Shown here piece after piece: positions 16,634 through 26,227 of a DNA stretch of 64,000 nt; position 1 is the stretch's first letter; each line of letters begins with the position of its first letter. The stretch lies in contig NZ_BMNK01000001.1 of the NCBI RefSeq assembly GCF_014646515.1, positions 476,745-540,744 of the forward strand. The letters are read 5' to 3'. The translations under genes were made by a program, and so were the position numbers. The notes beneath the pieces are model-generated. The model ran no database searches. It saw nothing but the letters and a program-made list of their open reading frames with translations, and had not been told where the DNA came from. This stretch comes from Nonomuraea glycinis (GTDB lineage Bacteria; Actinomycetota; Actinomycetes; Streptosporangiales; Streptosporangiaceae).

Positions 16634-17383
16634 ATGAGCACTGTTGCACTGATCACCGGAGCGGCGAGCGGCATCGGGGCCGCCGTGGCCAGGCGCCTGT
16701 CGACGGGTGGCGCCACCTGCGTCCTGGTCGACCTCGACGGCGAGGGCGCCGAGCGGCTGGCCAAGGAGGTTGGCGGCGCCTGGCTGGCCGCCGACGTCAG
16801 CACCGAGGACGCCTCGCTGCGCGCCGTCGAACTGGCCCAGGAGAGGTACGGCAGGCTGGACCTGGTCCACCTCAACGCCGGCGTCACCAGCGGCGTGGAC
16901 CTGGCGGCCTTCGACGTCGACGCCTACCGCAAGGCGGTCGGGGTGAACGTGGACGGCGTGGTCTTCGGCGTCGCCGCCAGCCTGCCGCTGCTCAAGCGCT
17001 CGGGCGGCGGCGCGATCGTCGTCACGGCGTCGCTCGCCGGGCTCGTCGGCTACGACGGCGACCCGATCTACACCATGACCAAGCACGCCGTCGTCGGCCT
17101 CGTCCGGGGGCTGGCCGCGCCGCTGGCGAAGGAGCGCATCAGGATCGACGCCGTCTGCCCCGGCTTCACCGACACCCCGCTGGTGGCCGAGGCCAGGGAG
17201 TTGTTCGCGAGCGCCGGATTCCCGCTGCTGGACGCCGACGACGTGGCCGCCGCCGTGGAGTCCGCCTTTTACTCGGAGGAAACGGGCACCCTGCTCATCG
17301 TGCAGCCGGGAAGGCAGCCCGTGCCGTACCGTTACGCAGGTGTTCCGGGCCCTGCGACGGGTCAGCGTCCGCCCTCCTCCTGA
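16634..17383 (+). CDS. Short-chain dehydrogenase/reductase
   Basis: A 249-residue classical SDR: cofactor motif TGAASGIG (8-15), an acidic LVDLD end of beta2 favouring NAD, NAG at 81-83, catalytic S133, Y146 and K150 (YTMTK). GAGGAG lies before the ATG. Operon partner of the phosphotransferase upstream; together they suggest oxidation of a hydroxylated, possibly phosphorylated, acyl substrate. A strong hairpin at 17426-17449 ends the transcript. Confidence 0.9.
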   Translation: MSTVALITGAASGIGAAVARRLSTGGATCVLVDLDGEGAERLAKEVGGAWLAADVSTEDASLRAVELAQERYGRLDLVHLNAGVTSGVDLAAFDVDAYRKAVGVNVDGVVFGVAASLPLLKRSGGGAIVVTASLAGLVGYDGDPIYTMTKHAVVGLVRGLAAPLAKERIRIDAVCPGFTDTPLVAEARELFASAGFPLLDADDVAAAVESAFYSEETGTLLIVQPGRQPVPYRYAGVPGPATGQRPPSS

Positions 17384-17425
17384 CACGTCGCAAGTGGCGC
17401 GCAAGTGGTGCCGATACGGTTATAT

Positions 17426-17449
17426 AGGCCGGGCGACCTCGCCCGGCCT
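17426..17449 (+). terminator. GC-rich hairpin after the SDR gene
   Basis: AGGCCGGGCGA pairs with TCGCCCGGCCT around CC, followed by TTG. A compact hairpin 43 bp after the SDR stop and just before the glycoside hydrolase gene, with only a short T-run, as is usual for actinobacterial terminators. Confidence 0.65.
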
Positions 17450-17476
17450 TTGAACGTCGTGTGAGGGGTGGGATCC

Positions 17477-18865
17477 GTGATTCCGACGGACGGTCGACAT
17501 GCCCGCAGGCGGTCGCCCTGGCCGATCGCCGTAGGGGCCGGTGTGCTCGCCGTTCTGCTCGTGGCGGGCATCATGATCTACGCGGGCATGAGAACGGCGT
17601 CCAAGCCGGACTTCAAGGGCGGCGAGGCGGCCAAGCCCATCCCCAGCGAGCCCGCCCCCAGCCTGGAGCCGCCGCCCGCCGTCGACGACTGGCCGCGCTG
17701 GGGCGTCACGCACACCCAGTACAGCGCGGACAACGCCGCCGAGCCGGTACGGGAGCGGGCCCAGGGGATCCTCGGCCAGGTGCCGATGCTGCAGAACCAG
17801 CACATCATGGGCTGGGGCTCCGGCAACCCCGAGCCCAGCCCCGGCCAGTACAACTTCCGTGACCTCAACCGGCGGCTGGAGTTCATGGCGTCGTCGCGGG
17901 CGCTGCCGATCATCACGCTGTGCTGCGCCCCCGACTGGATGAAGGGCGGCAAGGCGGGCTACACCGACTGGAGCAAGAACCACACGGTCGCCCCCGACCC
18001 CAAATTCTTCGACGACTACGCCAAACTCGCCGTCAGGGTCGCCAAGCAGTACCCGACGGTCAAGCACTACATGGTGTGGAACGAGTTCAAGGGCTTCTGG
18101 AACCCGACGACCAACCGCTGGGACGCCGAAGGCTACACACAGCTCTACAACAAGGTGTACGACGCGCTGAAGAAGGTAGACCCGGAGATCCAGGTCGGCG
18201 GCCCGTACGTGCCCATCGACAGCTACCAGAACGGCGCGCCCTCCGAGCTGTCCGGCACCTACGGCACGATCGACCAGCGCAGCCTCGACGCGATCGAATA
18301 CTGGATCGAGCACAAGAAGGGCGCCGACTTCATCGTGGTCGACGGCGCGACCCTGACGGGCGACAAGGGCAACATCCCGGACGACTTCGCCGCCACGGGC
18401 AAGTTCAGCGCCATCACCGCCTGGCTCAAGGAGAAGAGCGGCGGCATGCCCGTCTGGTGGGCCGAGTGGTACGTCGAGCCGGAGACCTCGGACTGGACCG
18501 AGGACAAGCGCCTCGCCGTGCAGGCCGTCACGCTCATGGAGTTCGCCAGGACCGAGGTCACCACGGCCCTCTACTGGAGCCCGCAGACCAAGAACCCGGG
18601 CCCCTGCCGCGGCTGCCTGTGGGACGGCGGGAACGGCGCCGAACTGCCGATGGCGGGGCTGCTGAGCGGCTTCACCAAGTGGTTCCCCGCCAGCGTGGAG
18701 CTCGAGCAGGCCGCGGTGTCCGACAAGCGGGTCAAGGTGCTGGCCCAGGCCCGTCAGGTGGTCATGGTCAACACCGCCGCCACCGCCGTGACCGCCACGG
18801 TCGACGGCAAGCAGGTGACGCTCAAGCCGTACGAGGTCCGGTGGAGCGGCCGGGGCACGACCTGA
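17477..18865 (+). CDS. Membrane-anchored GH39-like glycoside hydrolase
   Basis: A 462-residue protein with an N-terminal signal anchor (about residues 15-37), a Pro/Glu-rich spacer and a TIM-barrel hydrolase domain. The candidate acid/base is in VWNEFKGFW (about E203) and the nucleophile in VWWAEWYVE (about E330), the pattern of clan GH-A family 39-type enzymes. A C-terminal beta domain (to 462) follows. The GTG at 17477 is preferred over GTG 17468 because AGGGG at 17464-17468 is then correctly spaced. It converges on the glycan export cluster, suggesting trimming of that polymer at the cell surface. Confidence 0.8.
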   Translation: MIPTDGRHARRRSPWPIAVGAGVLAVLLVAGIMIYAGMRTASKPDFKGGEAAKPIPSEPAPSLEPPPAVDDWPRWGVTHTQYSADNAAEPVRERAQGILGQVPMLQNQHIMGWGSGNPEPSPGQYNFRDLNRRLEFMASSRALPIITLCCAPDWMKGGKAGYTDWSKNHTVAPDPKFFDDYAKLAVRVAKQYPTVKHYMVWNEFKGFWNPTTNRWDAEGYTQLYNKVYDALKKVDPEIQVGGPYVPIDSYQNGAPSELSGTYGTIDQRSLDAIEYWIEHKKGADFIVVDGATLTGDKGNIPDDFAATGKFSAITAWLKEKSGGMPVWWAEWYVEPETSDWTEDKRLAVQAVTLMEFARTEVTTALYWSPQTKNPGPCRGCLWDGGNGAELPMAGLLSGFTKWFPASVELEQAAVSDKRVKVLAQARQVVMVNTAATAVTATVDGKQVTLKPYEVRWSGRGTT

Positions 18866-18877
18866 TCGACCTTGTCG

Positions 18878-18915
18878 ACGGTGAAGGTCCCCTTGCCGAA
18901 GGGGACCTTCACCGT
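18878..18915. terminator. Bidirectional hairpin between convergent genes
   Basis: A perfect 17-bp stem (18878-18894 with 18899-18915; core GGTGAAGGTCCCCTT) around loop GCCG, filling the 54-bp gap between the hydrolase stop and the end of the large membrane protein gene. It can serve both strands. No T-tract on either side. Confidence 0.8.
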
Positions 18916-18919
18916 GGGA

Positions 18920-21900
18920 TCAGGGGCCCAGGGCGATGTAGATGAACCGTTCGATGATCACTCCGAGGGCCACCGCGAAGGCCGGAATGCCGATGAACAG
19001 CAGCCACTTCCTGGCTCGCGGCGCTCGTTTGACCCCGTTGAGCCGGATGACCTCGTAGCCGAACAGGGCCGCCCACATCACGATCAGCGCCGCGACGCCG
19101 ACCGGCGTCCAGGGTGAGCTCGGGTCGCCGGCCGTCTGGTAGGGCTGCGGATCCGGCGTCTCCGTGCCTCTGACGAACGACTTCCAGGTGTAGAGCGCGG
19201 CGTCCTTGTTGGCGTAGACCTTCTTCAGCTGCGGCGTGGCGTCCAGCGTCGCCCGGAACTTCTCGCCCCAGCCGTCCGGGAAGTTCTCGTTCAGCTGCAG
19301 GAAGTTGATCTGACCGCGGTTGACGACCAGGTAGGTGTTGCGCGGGCTGTCCGGCCCCGGCGCCATCCGTTTCACCACGTCGGCGACGTTCGTCGGATCC
19401 TTGTGCACGAGCACCTGCCCGGCGAAGTTGACCAGCTCGATGTCCCGTTCGCCCCACGGCAGCGTCGGCGTGACCTCCGGCCCCAGCTGCGAGGTCATGT
19501 AGACCACGCGGGCGCTCGGCTTGTCGTGCTCGTACACGTAGTGCATGGCGGCGACCTCGCCCGCGGTCACCCGCTCGAACTGCTCGTTGCCGTAGCGGGC
19601 GACCAGGAAGGCCATCGAGAACGCCACCGCGAAGCAGGCGGCCAGCACGAGCGACACCTTCTTGGTCAGCTCCGGGTTGAAGCGCGCGTTCCGCTTGCGC
19701 AGCGGGACGGTCTCCTCGCGCACGTCGGCGCTGTCCGCCGGCAGGTTCGGGAAGAACGCGAACGCCGCCAGCAGGCAGGCGCCGGGCAGCGCGAACATGT
19801 AGATCCGCAGCCCGATCTCGCCGCCGTAGCTCTGCAGTCCCAGCGCCGTCACCGGCACGCACAGCAGGATCAGCGCGGCCCGGTCGAACACGCCGCGCCG
19901 CATCCGCCGGAACAGGCCCACCGCCGCCAGCGCGAGGATCACCATGAGGATGCCGAGCCGCGCCTGCAGCACCAGCGCGTGCAGCGGGTCCGTCCCCTCG
20001 ATACGGTCGCCGGTGTTGGTCTGCAGGTTCGTCAGAATCCTGCCCAGACCGCCGAAGATGGCCTCGATCTGGCCCGCCCAGAAACCCACGGCCTGGTAGC
20101 TGATCCAGGTCAGCACCACCATGCCGAGGGAGAACGGCAGCGCCCACGTCAGCGAGGTCCGCTTGAGGATCAGGAACGCGGTCATCACCCCGAGCATCAT
20201 GAACGGGGTGATCTGGTGCGAGGCCGTCGCGGCGACGAACAGGGCGATCATCAGCATGAGCATGAGCAGCTTGTCGGCCCGGTACATGCCGGTGTTGGCC
20301 AGCTCGCCCGGCGTCATCGCGTCCAGCCGGCCCAGCAGCCTGCGCAGCCCCTTCGGCGCGAGGGGCTTCTTACGGGGCTCCACCCGCCCGAACCATCGCA
20401 ACAGGATCGCCAGGAACGCCAGATAGAGCGCGAAGGTGAAACCCTGGGACGAGAAGTAGTCCTGGCCGATCCACTGCACCAGCACGAACAGCAGCGCCGC
20501 GAACCAGCGCGCCCGCGTGGTGGCCACCACCTGGCGCAGGATCAGCACGAACGGCAGCAGATAGAGCAGGTTGGACAGCAGCGGCGTCCAGTTGAGTATC
20601 GGCGTCAGGTCGGTGATCCCCGCCGCCTTCGTCACGAACGCGAACAGCGCGAAGAAGCCGGGCCAGCCCATCCGGGCGTCGATGTTGATCGCCGACTCGC
20701 CGGTCCTGCCGATGAACTCCACGAAACCGGCATGGATGTACGCGGTCGGGAACCTCGGCTCCTCGGCCACCAGCGCCCCGGCGCCGTGCAACGCGAAGGT
20801 GATCGCGGCGATCTGGAACAGCAGCAGGAACTTGCGGTCCGTGCTCTGCGCGACCGTGACGAAGAACGACACCAGCATGATCAGGATCGCGGCGAACGCG
20901 CTCGCGGGCAGCGCCGCGATCAGGCCCAGGCCGTTGATGTCCGCCGGGTTCACCCCGCGCAGCGGCCCCGGGCTGACCTTCAGCGCCAGGACGTACATGA
21001 CGAGACCTTCGAGCACCAGCACCAGGGGCAGCCATTGGGGCGCGCTGGCGATCAGCGCCGAGATCCGCCCCCGGATGCCCGTCGCCGACGCCTGCCCGGC
21101 CCGCTCGCGCACCTGACCCCGCTCGCCGTCCGCCGCACCGGCGCCAGCGGCTTCCCCGTCCGACTCGGCGGGCTTCACCGTCGGCCCCGCCGGCCCCGTC
21201 GGCATCGTCCCGGGGGTCGCCGGGGCCGCGCCGGGCTTCAGAGCCTTCTCGGTGCTCGGCGGGGCCGTGTCGGCCTTCAGGGCTGTCTCGATGCTCGGCG
21301 GAGTCGTGTCGGGCGTCAGGGCTTTCTCGGTGCTCAACGGGGCTGAGCGCGCCTCCGGCGAGCCTGATCGCGCGTCAGGCGGGGCTGGTCGCGCGTCCGA
21401 TGGGGCTGGTCGCGCGTCAGGCGGGGCTGGTCGCGCGTCCGATGGGGCGGGGCGCGCGTCCGGCGAGGCCGGGGGAGCGTGTGGCCTGCCGCCGGCCTTG
21501 GGGGACGGCGTGCTTGAGGGCTTCGGCGGCGCGTCGGTGGCGTGGGTGTCCGACACCGGAGCCTCCCGGGTGGACTCACCAGTGGCCGCCACCGGGGTGG
21601 GCTGGGTGGCGGTCACCTCCTCGGCCGCGCCACCGGGAGCGGTCGGCTTCGGGGCCGGCTTCCGGGCGGGCTTGCCGCCGCCGCTCAGGCGGGGAAGGGC
21701 GGGCCGCGTCTCCTTGCCCTGCTCCTCAGCGGAGGCCGTCTCCTGACCCCGTTTGCCGGCAGAGGCCGACTTTTTGGCCGGCTTGCCAGCGGGGCCCGGC
21801 TCCTTGCCCGGCTCCTTGCCCTGTTCCTCAGCGGAGCCCGGGTCCTTGGCCTGCTCGTCGGTGAGGGTCGGCTCGTCGAGGGTCGGCGGGCCGCCGATGC

Positions 21901-22192
21901 GGACGGCGGCGGACGTGGGGATGCGGAAGGTCATGGTGGCGCTGACGTCCTCGTCATCGCCCGCCGAGTCGTCCTCAGGCTCGGGCGGGTCGGGGGGTGG
22001 GGACGCCTTCGGGTCCGCGGAGCCCGACGGTGGGGTCTCCTTGACGGATTCGAGATCCAGCCGGGGAATGATCCCCGTCGCCTCCGGATCGAAAGGCACC
22101 TCTGACTCCTCTCCCGCGTCCCCCCGTACGCCGGAAGAGCCGGTTCCCGCTGTCATGCCATCGCCGTCCCGTTGCCTCACGTTGACCATCAT
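18920..22192 (-). CDS. Large polytopic membrane protein with disordered N-terminus (1090 aa)
   Basis: The first roughly 370 residues are hydrophilic and disordered (Pro/Ala/Lys/Glu-rich, with DARPAP repeats); the rest has about a dozen membrane spans, a large outer loop region containing RFPTAYIHAGFVEFIGRTGES, and a hydrophilic domain near 880-1040 before two last spans. Topology and cluster position fit a polysaccharide polymerase or GT-C-like glycosyltransferase, but no family motif is certain. Start ATG 22192 overlaps the stop of the flippase gene (ATGA-type), so the two are coupled. Last gene of the cluster. Confidence 0.75.
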   Translation of the reverse strand: MMVNVRQRDGDGMTAGTGSSGVRGDAGEESEVPFDPEATGIIPRLDLESVKETPPSGSADPKASPPPDPPEPEDDSAGDDEDVSATMTFRIPTSAAVRIGGPPTLDEPTLTDEQAKDPGSAEEQGKEPGKEPGPAGKPAKKSASAGKRGQETASAEEQGKETRPALPRLSGGGKPARKPAPKPTAPGGAAEEVTATQPTPVAATGESTREAPVSDTHATDAPPKPSSTPSPKAGGRPHAPPASPDARPAPSDARPAPPDARPAPSDARPAPPDARSGSPEARSAPLSTEKALTPDTTPPSIETALKADTAPPSTEKALKPGAAPATPGTMPTGPAGPTVKPAESDGEAAGAGAADGERGQVRERAGQASATGIRGRISALIASAPQWLPLVLVLEGLVMYVLALKVSPGPLRGVNPADINGLGLIAALPASAFAAILIMLVSFFVTVAQSTDRKFLLLFQIAAITFALHGAGALVAEEPRFPTAYIHAGFVEFIGRTGESAINIDARMGWPGFFALFAFVTKAAGITDLTPILNWTPLLSNLLYLLPFVLILRQVVATTRARWFAALLFVLVQWIGQDYFSSQGFTFALYLAFLAILLRWFGRVEPRKKPLAPKGLRRLLGRLDAMTPGELANTGMYRADKLLMLMLMIALFVAATASHQITPFMMLGVMTAFLILKRTSLTWALPFSLGMVVLTWISYQAVGFWAGQIEAIFGGLGRILTNLQTNTGDRIEGTDPLHALVLQARLGILMVILALAAVGLFRRMRRGVFDRAALILLCVPVTALGLQSYGGEIGLRIYMFALPGACLLAAFAFFPNLPADSADVREETVPLRKRNARFNPELTKKVSLVLAACFAVAFSMAFLVARYGNEQFERVTAGEVAAMHYVYEHDKPSARVVYMTSQLGPEVTPTLPWGERDIELVNFAGQVLVHKDPTNVADVVKRMAPGPDSPRNTYLVVNRGQINFLQLNENFPDGWGEKFRATLDATPQLKKVYANKDAALYTWKSFVRGTETPDPQPYQTAGDPSSPWTPVGVAALIVMWAALFGYEVIRLNGVKRAPRARKWLLFIGIPAFAVALGVIIERFIYIALGP
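21343..21466 (-). repeat. DARPAPx coding repeat in the 1090-aa membrane protein
   Basis: About six imperfect 21-bp units encode DARPAPS/DARPAPP periods in the cytoplasmic-side disordered leader. Neighbouring stretches (STEKAL...TAPPS, EEQGKE) are also short repeats, so the whole leader looks built by duplication. Confidence 0.75.
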
Positions 22193-23508
22193 GCGGCCCC
22201 GGGCGACCCCTGAGCGACTTCCACTTGCGTAGTTTCGCCGTATTTGAGAATTTTACGTAGTTTCCCGAAGATCAAAAGTGCGACCACGGTCTGGCTGATC
22301 AGCATTCCGTATCCCACCCCGTTCACGTTCGTGAACGGGAAAAGCACCAGAATAGAGGCCAGCACCAGCGTCGCCAGCCCGATCTGGACCAGTGCGAGCG
22401 TATGCGCCCGGCTCTGCGCCCGCAGCACGCTGAGATAGACCTCGATCAGCACCCGCGGCAGCACGGCGAGTGCCATCAGCCGCAGCAGCATGGTCCCCTC
22501 ATCGGCGAACTTCGAGCCGAAGACCTGCAGGATGAACGGCGCGCCGACGATCACCGCCACGACGATCGGCACGATGATCAGCAGTGCCCGCCGCAGCGCG
22601 TGCCGGCAGTTGGCGGCGAGCTGGGACCGGTCGAAGGAGCCCTCGACGGTCAGCGACACGGCCATGTTGATCGCCAGCACCTCGATCATGCAGCCCAGCG
22701 TGTGGGCCATCGAGAAGCGGCCGAAGGTGGCCTCGCCCACCTGCGTGGCGACGACCACGGGCACCAGGTAGACGATCGCGAGCACCGACAGGGCGCCGGG
22801 AAAGTCGCCCGCCAGGAACCTGCCGACCTCCCGCAGCCCAGGAGGGTGCTGCCCGAGGTCGGTGGTCTGCCGGACATGCCGGGGCACCACGACGCCGAAG
22901 ATCAGCCAGTTGATCGGGATCAGCGCGATGGCCGTGGGAACGATCCAAGAGACGAAGATCCCGCCGTTGGGCAGCGCGCCGGCCAGGGCCACCAGCAGGC
23001 CCATCTTGAGCAGACCGAACACCACGCTGTTGAGCGGCACCCAGGTCGCCTGGCGCAGCCCGGTCAGCGCCACGTCCTGCAGCGTGAAGACGGCCCAGAC
23101 CACCACCGCGGCGACGAAGAACAGGCCGGGCCCGAACCCCGCCAGCACGGAGTAGGTCTCGCCCCACAGCGGCAGGGTCAGCAGGAAGCCGACGGCCGCG
23201 ACGGCGCCGGTGCCGGCGGCTATGCCGTACCCGCGCAGGATGAGCTCCGGTGTGCGGCGGCCCGCCACCGGCAGGAAGCGCGCCAGCGCGCCCACGAGCC
23301 CCAGCGCGGTCAGCGACGCGAACAGCCGCATGACGACGATCACCGCCTGCCCGCGGCCGAACTCCTCCTCGGAGAAGTAGTGGGCGGCGAGCAGCCAGTA
23401 GCCCATGCCGAGAACGGCGGTGATGCCGGTGTTGGCCATCAACGCGTAGCCGTTCCTGAACAGCGGATTGCGGAGGTCGCGGAGCAGTCTCTGCCAGAGG
23501 CTAGACAT
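22189..23508 (-). CDS. Wzx-like polysaccharide flippase (MOP superfamily)
   Basis: A 439-residue protein with 12-14 predicted spans and the N-terminal pattern LFRNGYALMANTGITAVLGMGYWLLAAHYFSEEE shared by lipopolysaccharide/oligosaccharide translocases, in cut-down form NTGITAVLGMGYWL. It likely flips lipid-linked repeat units across the membrane. It overlaps the deacetylase gene by 8 bp upstream and the large membrane protein by 4 bp downstream, so these are one operon. Confidence 0.88.
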   Translation of the reverse strand: MSSLWQRLLRDLRNPLFRNGYALMANTGITAVLGMGYWLLAAHYFSEEEFGRGQAVIVVMRLFASLTALGLVGALARFLPVAGRRTPELILRGYGIAAGTGAVAAVGFLLTLPLWGETYSVLAGFGPGLFFVAAVVVWAVFTLQDVALTGLRQATWVPLNSVVFGLLKMGLLVALAGALPNGGIFVSWIVPTAIALIPINWLIFGVVVPRHVRQTTDLGQHPPGLREVGRFLAGDFPGALSVLAIVYLVPVVVATQVGEATFGRFSMAHTLGCMIEVLAINMAVSLTVEGSFDRSQLAANCRHALRRALLIIVPIVVAVIVGAPFILQVFGSKFADEGTMLLRLMALAVLPRVLIEVYLSVLRAQSRAHTLALVQIGLATLVLASILVLFPFTNVNGVGYGMLISQTVVALLIFGKLRKILKYGETTQVEVAQGSPGAA

Positions 23509-24304
23509 GTCCGCGGACCCGTTGCAGCCCGTACCGTGTTCGCCTGACGACGGCGTACCCCTTGGTCAGGATGCGCTCGCGCAGATAGATGAGGGGCACG
23601 CCGGTGCCTTCGACCGCGCGCCTGAACATGGTGGTGGTGGTGCTCGTGGAGATCGTCAGGCGGGGGATGGCGAGCATGTCGTGCTTGTCGGCGGCGATCG
23701 AGTTGGCCACCGCGCAGGCGGCGAAGTAGCCGGCCTTGCGCACCTCCCGCCGGACGCGGGCGCTGCTGTAGCCGAACGGGTAGGCCATGGTGGCGACCGG
23801 GGTGCCGATCTTGTCCTCCAGCAGGGCCTTGTTGCGGCGCAGCTCCTGGCGCAGCTCCTCGCTGCGGAGCTGGTCGAGCTGCGGGTGACTGTGACTGTGG
23901 CCGCCGATCTCGATGCCGGTCTGGGCGGCCTCGCGGGCCTGGGTCCAGGACAGCATGTCGTCCAGCGGCTTGCCCGCCGCGTCCTTGCCCGCGTCGGAGA
24001 CCCAGCCGCTGGTCAGGAAGACCGTGGCGGGGAAGGCATAGCGTTCCAGCAGCGGCAGCGCCTGGCTGTGGAAGTCGGCGTAGCCGTCGTCGAAGGTCAG
24101 CACGATGGGCTTGGCGGGCAGGATCCTGCCGTTGTTCTTGTTGAACGAGGCGATCAGGTCGCCCAGGGTGAGCGGCGTGAAGCCGCTCTCCTTTAAGTAG
24201 GCGATCTGATCGGCCAGGTCGGACGGCCGTACGGAGTGCGGTTTGGTCTCCTCGTTGGGCTTGTCGGTGACCGAGTGGTACATCAGGATCGGCACCCGGG
24301 TCAT
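23501..24304 (-). CDS. Polysaccharide deacetylase (NodB domain)
   Basis: A 267-residue CE4 enzyme: TFDDGY (70-75) with catalytic and metal Asp, metal histidines in GGHSHSHP (H136, H140), and MAYPFGYSS as motif 3. No signal peptide is visible, so it may act in the cytoplasm or on lipid-linked intermediates, unlike many secreted CE4 enzymes. ATGA overlap with the upstream GT2 gene. Its product, a free amino sugar, would be a substrate for the clustered GNAT protein. Confidence 0.92.
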   Translation of the reverse strand: MTRVPILMYHSVTDKPNEETKPHSVRPSDLADQIAYLKESGFTPLTLGDLIASFNKNNGRILPAKPIVLTFDDGYADFHSQALPLLERYAFPATVFLTSGWVSDAGKDAAGKPLDDMLSWTQAREAAQTGIEIGGHSHSHPQLDQLRSEELRQELRRNKALLEDKIGTPVATMAYPFGYSSARVRREVRKAGYFAACAVANSIAADKHDMLAIPRLTISTSTTTTMFRRAVEGTGVPLIYLRERILTKGYAVVRRTRYGLQRVRGHV

Positions 24305-25242
24305 GACCGCACCACTTTCAGTCGTACCGAGCCCACCAGATAACCCCAGGCCGTCCAGCCCAGTCCCACCACGATCGCGCCGGCCCTGCCGAGCCCGCCC
24401 AGGTCACCTCTGACCGCCTCGCCGAGCCCGCGCAGCGCGCCGAGCGGCAGCGTCTTGAGCGCGTGCGCCCGCTCGCTGGACAGCCCGTCCTGGGTGCCGA
24501 CCTCCTGCGTGACCAGGGCCTTCGACAGGCCCTCCGCGTAGCAGCGGGAGCGGAAGTAGCCGAACGTCTCCCGCTGCCTGGACACCTTGTGCCCGATGAG
24601 CGCCTGCGGCTCGAACAGCATGACCGAGCCGGGCTTGCGCTGGCTCAGCCTGATGCAGAACTCCGTCTCCTCGCAGCCCAGCGGCCTGCTCTTGCGGCCC
24701 TGCACGCTGCGGCCGATGCCGCTGTGGAATCCGCCCACCTCGGACACCACCTCGCGCAGGAAGGCCGCGTTGCCGCCCATGACGTTGCGGATCGGCGCTC
24801 GCACCTCGGGCATGCCCCGGTAACTGCAGCCGACCGTCCAGTCGAACTCGTACGGGAACCAGCCCGGCCTGCGCTGCGACGCCCAGATCGGCTCGGTGCG
24901 ACCGCCCACGCCGACGACACCGGGATCCTGGAAGCCCTCCTCCAAAGCCTCCAGCCACCCAGCGTCGGCGACCGCGTCGTCGTCGAGGAACGCGACGATG
25001 TCACCGGTGGCCGTGGCCACGCCGGTGTTCTTGCCGCCGGACAGCCCCTGCTCGTGCGTGTTCTCCACGACGATCACGTCGGGATACTCGCGCTTGAGCT
25101 TCAGGTGCAGGTCCGGGTTGTGGTCGACGACCAGGATCAGCTCGTACGGCCGGCGCGTTTGCCGCTCGACCGACTCGACGGCTTGCCTGATGTCCTCCCA
25201 CCGGTCCTCGGTGTAGACGCAGATGACAACAGACGTGTTCAC
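24301..25242 (-). CDS. Family 2 glycosyltransferase
   Basis: A 313-residue GT-A enzyme: VVICVYTEDRW opening, then the metal-binding AFLDDDAVAD (DxD type) near residue 90, and CEETEFCIRLSQ as the ED-like acceptor motif near 205. A weak C-terminal hydrophobic segment (about 285-305) could anchor it to the membrane. Starts at GTG; overlaps the deacetylase gene. Confidence 0.92.
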   Translation of the reverse strand: MNTSVVICVYTEDRWEDIRQAVESVERQTRRPYELILVVDHNPDLHLKLKREYPDVIVVENTHEQGLSGGKNTGVATATGDIVAFLDDDAVADAGWLEALEEGFQDPGVVGVGGRTEPIWASQRRPGWFPYEFDWTVGCSYRGMPEVRAPIRNVMGGNAAFLREVVSEVGGFHSGIGRSVQGRKSRPLGCEETEFCIRLSQRKPGSVMLFEPQALIGHKVSRQRETFGYFRSRCYAEGLSKALVTQEVGTQDGLSSERAHALKTLPLGALRGLGEAVRGDLGGLGRAGAIVVGLGWTAWGYLVGSVRLKVVRS

Positions 25243-25273
25243 AACGATTCCTTAGGGCGACTCGGTACGAAAC

Positions 25274-26107
25274 CTACGCGACACCCCGGTCAGTGGCCGG
25301 TGCGGCGGCGGGCTCGGGCTGCGGAGGAGCGGGCTGGCGACGATACTCGCGCAGGATGGTCTTGAGCACCCGCAGGCCGTCACGGACCACGTGCAGGTTG
25401 CTCTCGCCGTGGATGCGGTTGCGCTCGTGGCTGGGCACCTCGTGCACCTTCAGCCCGGCCTTGGCGGCCCGGATGTTCAGCAGGGTCTCCACCTCGAAGC
25501 CGTCGCAGTCGACGTTGAGCACCTCCAGGTGACGGGCCCAGAAAGCGTTGTAGCCGTAGCAAAGGTCGGTGTACTGGGTGCGGTACATCGTGTTGACGAT
25601 GCCGGTGAGGACCCGGTTGCCGAAGCGGCGGTTGAACGTCAGGTCGTCGCTGCCGCCCCCCGCGGCATAACGCGAGCCCTTGACGAAGTCCGCGCCGGTC
25701 ACCAGCGCGCCGACGAACGAGATGATCTCGTGCCCGTCGGTCGAGCCGTCGGCGTCGATCATCACGATGATGTCGCCGGTGCACGCGGCGAACCCGGCGG
25801 CCAGGGCGTCGCCCTTGCCCTTGCCCGTCTGGGTGACGACCTTCACATTGGGCCGGAGGCGGCGGGCCACGGCCACCGTGTCGTCGACGGAGTTGCCGTC
25901 CACGAGCACGATCTCGTCGATCCACTGCGGCAGCGTGGCGAACACGTGAGGCAGGTTCTCCGCCTCGTTCATCGCGGGCACCACGACGCTCACCGTCGGA
26001 GAGATGGCCAGGTGAGGTGTGACCGGGGTGAACCGCTCGATAGGCGGCATGGAGCGCAGAGGCTTGAGCTGCGTCTTGCCGTTGATTTTGGTGATCTCGG
26101 GACTCAT
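25274..26107 (-). CDS. Family 2 glycosyltransferase (DPM1/polyprenyl-type)
   Basis: A 277-residue GT2: VSVVVPAMNEAENLP, EIVLVDGNSVDDT, GKGDALAAGFAACTGDIIVMIDADGSTD. This matches the dolichyl/polyprenyl-phosphate hexosyltransferase group. No C-terminal spans, so it is likely peripheral. It probably loads a sugar on a polyprenyl carrier for the cluster. The 186-bp upstream gap holds a GTGCT repeat and possibly a promoter. Confidence 0.92.
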   Translation of the reverse strand: MSPEITKINGKTQLKPLRSMPPIERFTPVTPHLAISPTVSVVVPAMNEAENLPHVFATLPQWIDEIVLVDGNSVDDTVAVARRLRPNVKVVTQTGKGKGDALAAGFAACTGDIIVMIDADGSTDGHEIISFVGALVTGADFVKGSRYAAGGGSDDLTFNRRFGNRVLTGIVNTMYRTQYTDLCYGYNAFWARHLEVLNVDCDGFEVETLLNIRAAKAGLKVHEVPSHERNRIHGESNLHVVRDGLRVLKTILREYRRQPAPPQPEPAAAPATDRGVA

Positions 26108-26227
26108 GGCGAGGTTGATCCTTCCGAGACCAGCCGACGCACCGCGTGGTCAGCCTCTCCCAGGTGCTGTGGGAATGGCTGATGAGGCGAGCGGTGCATC
26201 GGTGGTCCTGAGGTGAGGGCGGTGCAG

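Noticed and set aside
19403..21346. A 647-codon plus-strand open frame rich in Arg, Gln and His
   Set aside because: Antisense shadow of the 1090-aa membrane protein gene; no start signal and low-complexity composition.
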